Shown: positions 58,405-64,000 of the stretch, piece after piece
How the letters are laid out: each line of letters begins with the position of its first letter
Numbering within the stretch: the stretch's first letter is position 1
Source: Ligustrum vulgare
Taxonomy: Eukaryota; Streptophyta; Magnoliopsida; Lamiales; Oleaceae
Assembly: GCA_963555705.1 (NCBI GenBank)
Contig: OY743171.1
Span: 26,840,852-26,904,851 of the forward strand
Reading direction: 5' to 3'
DNA length: 64,000 nt
Made by a program: the position numbers and the translations under genes
The notes under the pieces: model-generated
Database searches by the model: none
What the model saw: the letters and a program-made list of their open reading frames with translations, nothing else
What the model was told of the DNA's origin: nothing

Positions 58405-60789
58405 ATGTCTGATAGAGAGGCTTCTACATCTTCATCTTCTGTTGGAGACAGGAAACAGCCCAGGGGCGTGAATAGAAAGGATGAACAGGGTAATGGTGAT
58501 ATTACAGCAATAAGGGCACAATTTGAGAGATTTATGGCACAGATGGTGAATAGAGATGCAGGGCGTGAATAGAGACCTCAGGATCAGTCTCATGATGGTT
58601 CTCGGGTTAGGAGAGGTAATAGACGTGAGGTTGGTGTGGATAATGAAGACATGGGCAGTGAAAGTGGCAGTATATCTTCAGGTAGTATACGAAGGAGGGA
58701 TAGAGGAGATAGGAATGAAAGGAGGCATGATAGGGAGCGTCGTGATGCTAGGAGGCATCGTGGGGGTAGAGATGTTGTTGATGACGACCTTGGAAAAATT
58801 AAAGTGAAAATACCATCGTTCCAGGGTAGGAGTGATCCAGAGGCGTACTTGGATTGGGAGACAAAGGTTGAACGGCTTTTTGATTGTAATAATTATTCAG
58901 AAAAGAAGAAGGTGAAATTAGCCGTGATTGAATTCACCGACTATGCAAATATTTGGTGGGATCAATTAGTGACGGGTAGGAGGAGGAACCTTGAGGAGCC
59001 GGTGGAGAGTTGGGGTGAATTAAAAACCATAATGAGGAAGCAGTTTGTGCCGACTCATTATTATAGGGATATTTATCAGAGGCTGCAGGGTTTGACTCAG
59101 GGGTCGAGGAGTGTAGAAGATTATCATAAGGATATAGAGGTGGCGATGATTCTGGCTAACGTGGTGGAGGATCGGGAAGCTACGATGGCTAGGTTTCTGA
59201 GTGGGCTGAATAAAGATATTGCCAATATCATTGAGCTGCAACATTATGTGGAGCTGGAGGATATGGTGCATATGGCCATGAAGGTGGAAAGGCAGCTAAG
59301 GCGAAAGGGGGCAGCAAGACACTCACCATCTTATCCTACATCACAACCTAAGCAGGAATCCAACGTTGAACATAACCCGAAAGGGAAGGAGGAGCCTACA
59401 ACGAAAGGTAAAAATATTTCTGATTCTCAAACTACTCGGGATAGAAATATTAAGTGTTTTAAGTGCTTGGGTAGGGGTCATATAGCATCCCAGTGTCCAA
59501 ATAGGAAGCTAATGATCTTGCGTGATAATGGTGAAATTAGTTCCGAGGATGAATTTAAGGGAATGCCTAAGTTAGTGGATGTTGGAGCTAGTAGTAGTGA
59601 TGAGGAAGGATTGACCTATCCTGAAAAAGAATCACTTGTTAATCGACGTGTCCTTAGTGCTAGGGCTAGGGTGGATGAAATTGGTGAGCAAAGGGACAAT
59701 CTCTTCCATACTAGGTGCTTAGTGGGTAAAAAGGTTTGTGGTATGATGATTGACGGGGGAAGTTGTACTAATGTGGTTAGTACAATGTTGATTAATAAAT
59801 TGGGCTTAAGCTTGATGAAATATCCAAACCCTTATAAATTGCAGTGGCTGACCGAGTCAGGAGAAATTAAGGTAAATAAGCAGGCTAGGGTCAATTTTTC
59901 CATCGGGGGTTATAAGGATGAGGTGGTCTGTGACGTGGTACCTATGCATGTTGGTCATATATTGTTGGGGCGACCCTGGCAACATGACAGGAGGGTAGTG
60001 CATGATGGGTTTAAGAATCAATATACATTTGTGAAGGGTGGGAAGAAATTTACACTTGTTCCGTTATCTCCAAAAGAAGCTCAAAATGATCAATTGAAAA
60101 TCAAAAGTGAGTTTGAAAAAAGAAATAAGAGTGTTGAGGCCACGACCTCAGAAAAAGGAGAGGGTGTGAAAGTTGAAAACAAGAGAGTTGAGGCCACGAC
60201 CTCAGAAAAAGGAGAGAATGAGTGCAAAAAGAAAAGAGAGTCCACCCCCAAATTGAGTTTATTTGCACATAGGTTGGTGTACGGAGATCCACACCTTGCA
60301 CTTAACCGAGCTAACAATTCCCTCCCCAGTTCTTTAAAATCTGTTTTGCAGGGACATAAATCAAGCCATGGATTTAAGACGAGGCAGAAATTTATTAGCC
60401 AGAATAAGCAGCCCAAGAGTCTAAAGGACTGGACGAAGCTTAAAAATGATCATCGAGCCCAGAAAAGCAGGAGGAGCTTGAAAAGCCGACCAAAAATGGA
60501 TTCGAGGTCGAATCCTTTTCAAGAGAGGGAGTATGATGTGATCCGGACCAGGCATCGAAGGGCGAAGTCGAGCCATCGAAAATATGATAGTGATCTACGT
60601 GCAAAACGGAGCATGTTCCGTGTTGGTGTCGAGCTGAGAAGGCGAAAGGATCGAGCCGAGGCAGGAAATCAAACAATAAGGCAGAACTTGATTCACGGCC
60701 GTAACCTTCATTTTTATGGCCGTAACATTCGTAAGGCAAAAACAGGCAGAACGTTGATTACGGCCGTAAGAAGTTTATCACGGCCGTAA
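58405..60789 (+). CDS. Gag-protease-tail polyprotein with one in-frame stop
   Basis: Reading from ATG at 58405 (MSDREASTSSSSVGDRK) the frame is open except for a single TAG at codon 56 (58570-58572); an open run of 717 codons starts at 58636. Order (numbering from 58405): acidic/Arg-rich region, Gag core (about 135-290), zinc knuckle CFKCLGRGHIASQC (about 351-364), protease with [11 protein letters not shown] (DGG about 450-452) and HILLGRPW, a KRVEATTSEKGE repeat linker, then a basic tail. RT, RNase H and integrase are absent. The tail crosses into the 3' LTR at 60534 and ends SRP-stop within the second palindrome pair. The lone stop may be a mutation or a readthrough site; I cannot tell. 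Confidence 0.9.
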
Positions 60790-61448
60790 AACTGAAATTG
60801 AAATATTTTACGGCTGTAACATGTTGATCACGGGCGTAACACCTAATTGAAATTTGAGACAGAATGTTCATTACGGCCGTAAGCTATATATTCACGGCCG
60901 TAATTCAGGATTCCGGATTTTGCCAATTATTTTGTTTCCTTTTATTATTTTAGGTTATTTTCCTATTTTAGAATTTTAGTCTAATTAGAATTCTATTTTG
61001 AGTAATTTAGATGCTAGGTTATTTTGCTTATTTATACGCTTTTTCAATTCATTGTAAACAGACAAGTTTGAGTTGATTAATAAAATTTGTGAGAGGATTC
61101 TCCAAAATTGAGAGGTTGAGTTTATTCCCTTTTTCTTGAACTTATCAAAGATCCGATCTTTGTGGCGTTCTTCCAGCAAACTTATCAAATATTCTCAAGA
61201 ATATTTGTGGCGTTTCCGAATTCGAAACTTATCAAGGAAATTGACAAGTCCTTGTGGCGTTCACCAATCTTGGTTCTTCAATCCGCATCGCCATAAATTG
61301 CGTCGTGATTGTCGGGTCAAGGCTTTACCGTCGTTCTATCCTTATTTTTCGTTGTTTGTCTTGTGTCGATCTGATCTAGATCTATCCTAGGGTTTTAAAT
61401 ATCGTTATTCCGCGTGTTCGACGAGATTCCCCGACCGGGAACTCATCA
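60534..61448 (+). repeat. Gag-only element 3' LTR
   Basis: 915 bp, nearly identical to the 5' LTR (differences include tgatgtgatcc for tgatatgatcc, cgaccggg for cgactggg). The last 85 codons of the polyprotein lie in it. Confidence 0.92.
60695..60901. repeat. Paired palindrome array, Gag-only 3' LTR
   Basis: Cores at 60695/60716, 60760/60780, 60810/60830 and 60873/60894 (21, 20, 20, 21 apart). Confidence 0.93.
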
Positions 61449-63305
61449 CAAGGTCATGGTAAGAACCACCACCGCCACCTCCTTCATCATCACCATCATC
61501 ATCACCACCTCCATCTCCATCGCAGCCACTGCAGTTGCCTCATCACGCCACCAACCTCCATCATCACCACCTCAATCACCACTGCCCATCCAACACCACC
61601 TACACCTCCACTTTCATCACCCAACCACAACTTCCATAGTTCGAGCTCCATTACCCTGCTGCGAAACCCAACCCATTTCCCACTGTCACCACCGGCACCA
61701 CCAACACCACTACCGCAAACAACCCATCCTCAGAATCAACCCAAAATCAAACCCATAAACCAAGAATAAGACATAAACCCAAAAAAAAAAAACAACTTAC
61801 CCAAGCTACTCACCTTCGACCGCCGCTTCTTCGACCGGAGTTTCATCGCGATTTGAGCCTCGTTTCACCTCTGTATCTCACACCCAATCCTCTCAAAACC
61901 TTAACCCTCCCTTGCCGCCGCTCGCCCCCACCTGCAGTGATGTTTCGCCGGCTGTAGCACTGGTTTCCCCTAATTTTCGCCGTCAGTCGCCACCCCTCTC
62001 TTCCGCCCTCTCTGGTCGTGAATGGGAGAGAAAATATATTCTTATTTTTAAAGCTATTCATTCCGGCCCTTAAGTTTTTAAATGATTTTTATAAGCCATT
62101 TATTTTTAAAATTTCTTATCTCAATCCCCACAATTTAATATCCATTTTTGAGTTTCAACCCAAAGTTTGGAAAAGTATTCATTTTAGTCCCTCAACTTCC
62201 AAAATTTACATTTTAGTTCCTCAACTTTCAAAGTATTCATTTTTGTCTCTCAAGTTTGAAAAGTATTCATTTTAGTCCCTCAACTTTCAAAGTACTCTCA
62301 ACTTTCATGGTATTCATTTTAGTCCCTCAACTTTCAAGGTATTCATTTTAGTCCCTGAAATTTCAAAATCAGCAATTTCAATCCAAAAATTTTAATTTAT
62401 CATTTTTTAGCTATAAATCTCAAAAGTCTAATTCGTCTTATTTTTCTAATTGGCTAGACGAGGCGTACGAAGATTTAAAAGATTGAAGTCATTCCCGCTC
62501 AAACACACTCGTTAAGTTTAAGGTAGACACTCTCCTATTAATTGATTTAAATTATGATTGCATGTGAATGTGTATGTTATGTGACTTATGTGAAAGTTAT
62601 TTTTATAAAAAGAAACGAGAATATATTTCTTCGGAAATATTTATGTTGTTATGCTTGTCATAACTTATATGCTTTTATCCATGAGAAAGAAAGAAGAGAA
62701 TATCTTGCAAGATAAATGATGATGTTATGCATAACTTATGTGCCTTATGTGCACGAGAAGAAAGAGCAACCCACACCCTATGATTTTAAAGAGCCTATGA
62801 TTTTCAAAGAGAAAACCTATGCTTTAATGCACGAGAAGAGCAACCCATACCCTATGATTTCTAAAGAGACTGCATTTACGTGTTCAATTATATTGTAAAT
62901 TAATTAATTGGCGATGTGTCTACTGAGTATTTCTATGAAATGCTCATGTCTATTTTTAACAACATTTGTAGATTTCGGAGAGGGTGACAAGTGATGGATG
63001 ATTGTGGCAATAGTCGCTAAATGGTTGAAAATCGTATTTTAATGATCCGTATTTCCAAACATTGGATAATTTTGAGAATTTCAATTGTTTGAGAAATTAT
63101 GACATTGTCAATTGTTTTACAATATTAATGGCTCGCTTTATTATTTCGAATTGTTTCATAAAGGTTTTAAACTTTATCGACCATTACAGTTTATTTAATG
63201 TTGCCAAAAATGAATTTTAGTTATTTCTTCTGCTAAAATGTTATTTTAAAAGTTAGATCAGACGATGACGTGTTGAACCGGGTATTTAGAAATCGGGGCG
63301 GTACA

Positions 63306-63383
63306 CCTTTCCTTATGTCATTTGCTACAAACAAGGTAAGGAGAATGTGGTAGCAGATGTCGTTTCTCGCAGCCCCTTTAATT
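63306..63383 (+). pseudogene. RNase H fragment (element F, part 2)
   Basis: Continues part 1 across S3: FPYVICYKQGKENVVADVVS, the RNase H C-terminus, with the final ADALS changed to ADVVS. It ends abruptly at about 63383 where LTR-like sequence begins. Confidence 0.85.
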
Positions 63384-63384
63384 C

Positions 63385-64000
63385 TGAAAATTCTCTCAAA
63401 GCAGTCCTAAACCTTTACACTTATCCTTTTAGTCCGAGTTTTACATTTTTAAATTATTTCAATTCAACACTCAAGTTTACTTTCAATTACAAAACTTAAA
63501 TTTCAAGTTCCTAATAGAAGTTATTTATTTATAGGGCTAGACGAGGCGCGAGAGAATTAGAAATATTTTCCCGTTTGCTCAATACTCGAGAAATTAAGGT
63601 AGACTCTAATCTACAAATTTACGTTTTTCAAAAGTGCGCATCAATAATTATTTTGATTATAAGTTTAGCATGTATGGTTGTGTTCATGAGAATTACTTGC
63701 TTTTCTAAGCATGAGACTATGTTACGAGAATTTACTTGCTTAAATGCATGAGACTTGAACTTGTACGTTATTTACTTGTTCATGAGAATACTGGTGATCG
63801 TTAAACACCTGAGACTTGAATATCATGATTATGTGTTTTGATTTATAATGTTAAATGATTATTGTGCGCGAGTCTACTGAGTATTTCTATGAAATACTCA
63901 CGTTTTCCAAAATAAATTTTGCAGATGACGGAGTTGGCGGCGGGGCGTGCGATGGTGGCTATTATTGAGATTTTAGAAATGTTTTCATTTGAAATTGAAA
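63385..64000 (+). mobile_element. Truncated Tekay/Del-like LTR at window edge
   Basis: Lacks the TGTAGCGA start but follows the family in order: 'ttagtccgag' region, ggctagacgaggcg, aggtagactctaatctac, gcgcatcaataatt, catgagaattacttgct and ctactgagtatttctatgaaatactc. It continues past the window end. No duplication is visible at its left edge, so it is a truncated copy joined by deletion. Confidence 0.8.

Larger units (their letters stand above)
57210..61448 (+). mobile_element. Gag-protease-only non-autonomous element (TR-GAG type)
   Basis: A 4.2-kb element with LTRs 57210-58123 (914 bp) and 60534-61448 (915 bp), differing at only a handful of positions, primer site 58126-58137 and polypurine tract caagagagggagta. 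Flanks aaagg (57205-57209) and caagg (61449-61453) form a target duplication with one mismatch. It encodes one Gag-protease-tail reading frame and no RT, RNase H or integrase. This matches the published class of terminal-repeat retrotransposons with GAG domain (TR-GAG), here with protease kept. Element C is a decayed relative with the same layout, so this is a family rather than a one-off deletion. Confidence 0.9.
56729..63305 (+). mobile_element. Solo LTR S3, Tekay/Del-like (interrupted)
   Basis: TGTAGCGAACAAGAATTTTT.. at the left and ..TCGGGGCGGTACA at the right, as 56729-57209 and 61454-63305. Flanks cgttt (56724-56728) and ccttt (63306-63310) form a 5-bp duplication with one mismatch. Removing the insertion restores RNase H codons that match element B (minus 41700-41770). 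It contains repeats of 'cattttagtccctcaactttc' at 62180-62370. It is split by the Gag-only element 57210-61448. Confidence 0.9.

Overview
This is flowering-plant nuclear DNA, AT-rich and probably eudicot, and I see no credible host gene in it. Almost all of the 64 kb is nested transposable elements: Ty3/gypsy chromoviruses, Copia-like and gypsy LARD-type elements, solo LTRs, a Cassandra TRIM, a CACTA element and a MITE. The longest open frames are all retrotransposon Gag/protease. No tRNA, rRNA gene or CRISPR array was found; the only rRNA-like sequence is the 5S-derived part of Cassandra. Two of the gypsy lineages are recognisable from sequence: a Tekay/Del-like lineage (integrase C-terminus plus chromodomain, long LTRs TGTA..TACA) and a CRM-like lineage whose polyprotein ends in a PVGPITR.RAK motif reading into the LTR.

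Layout. 1-571: unassigned. 572-31855: one Copia-like, non-coding LARD ('A', TSD ttttg) split by six direct insertions: a Tekay-like solo LTR (660-13124) itself split by a full gypsy element T1 (1254-10798), a solo-LTR-like block (13768-15165), a Harbinger-type MITE (15369-16199), a CACTA element (17248-17942), a CRM-type solo LTR (20022-20887), and a second gypsy element T2 (21968-31219) inside A's 3' LTR. All of these have exact target-site duplications. 31861-38596: degenerate sequence holding a Tekay-like solo LTR (33175-35853). 38597-51305: minus-strand CRM-type elements C, B and D; B (39583-46738, TSD acctt) sits inside C and carries a complete Cassandra TRIM (42507-43210, TSD actgg). 51306-56369: a Tat-like LTR fragment, then plus-strand chimeric CRM element E. 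56370-63383: an RNase H fragment (F) split by a solo LTR (56729-63305), itself split by a 4.2-kb Gag-protease-only element (57210-61448). 63385-64000: a truncated Tekay-like LTR running off the end.

Most interesting. The CRM-type LTRs share two kinds of structure that simple descent does not explain well. (1) Upstream of the TATA-like box there are 3-5 pairs of the palindrome ACGGCCGT; members of a pair start 20-22 bp apart (usually exactly 21) and pairs recur mostly every 61-66 bp. One related LTR (C) and the unrelated element A carry paired GCGATCGC palindromes instead. (2) Downstream of the TATA-like box, in what should be the RNA leader, there are 1-3 copies of a hairpin module with a constant outer stem (AAC/GTT), a constant 4x4 internal loop (TTAT/TGGC) and an inner stem whose two arms change together between copies. 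That covariation is a signature of selected RNA structure. The Gag-protease-only element, with at least one related degraded copy, looks like an organised non-autonomous family.
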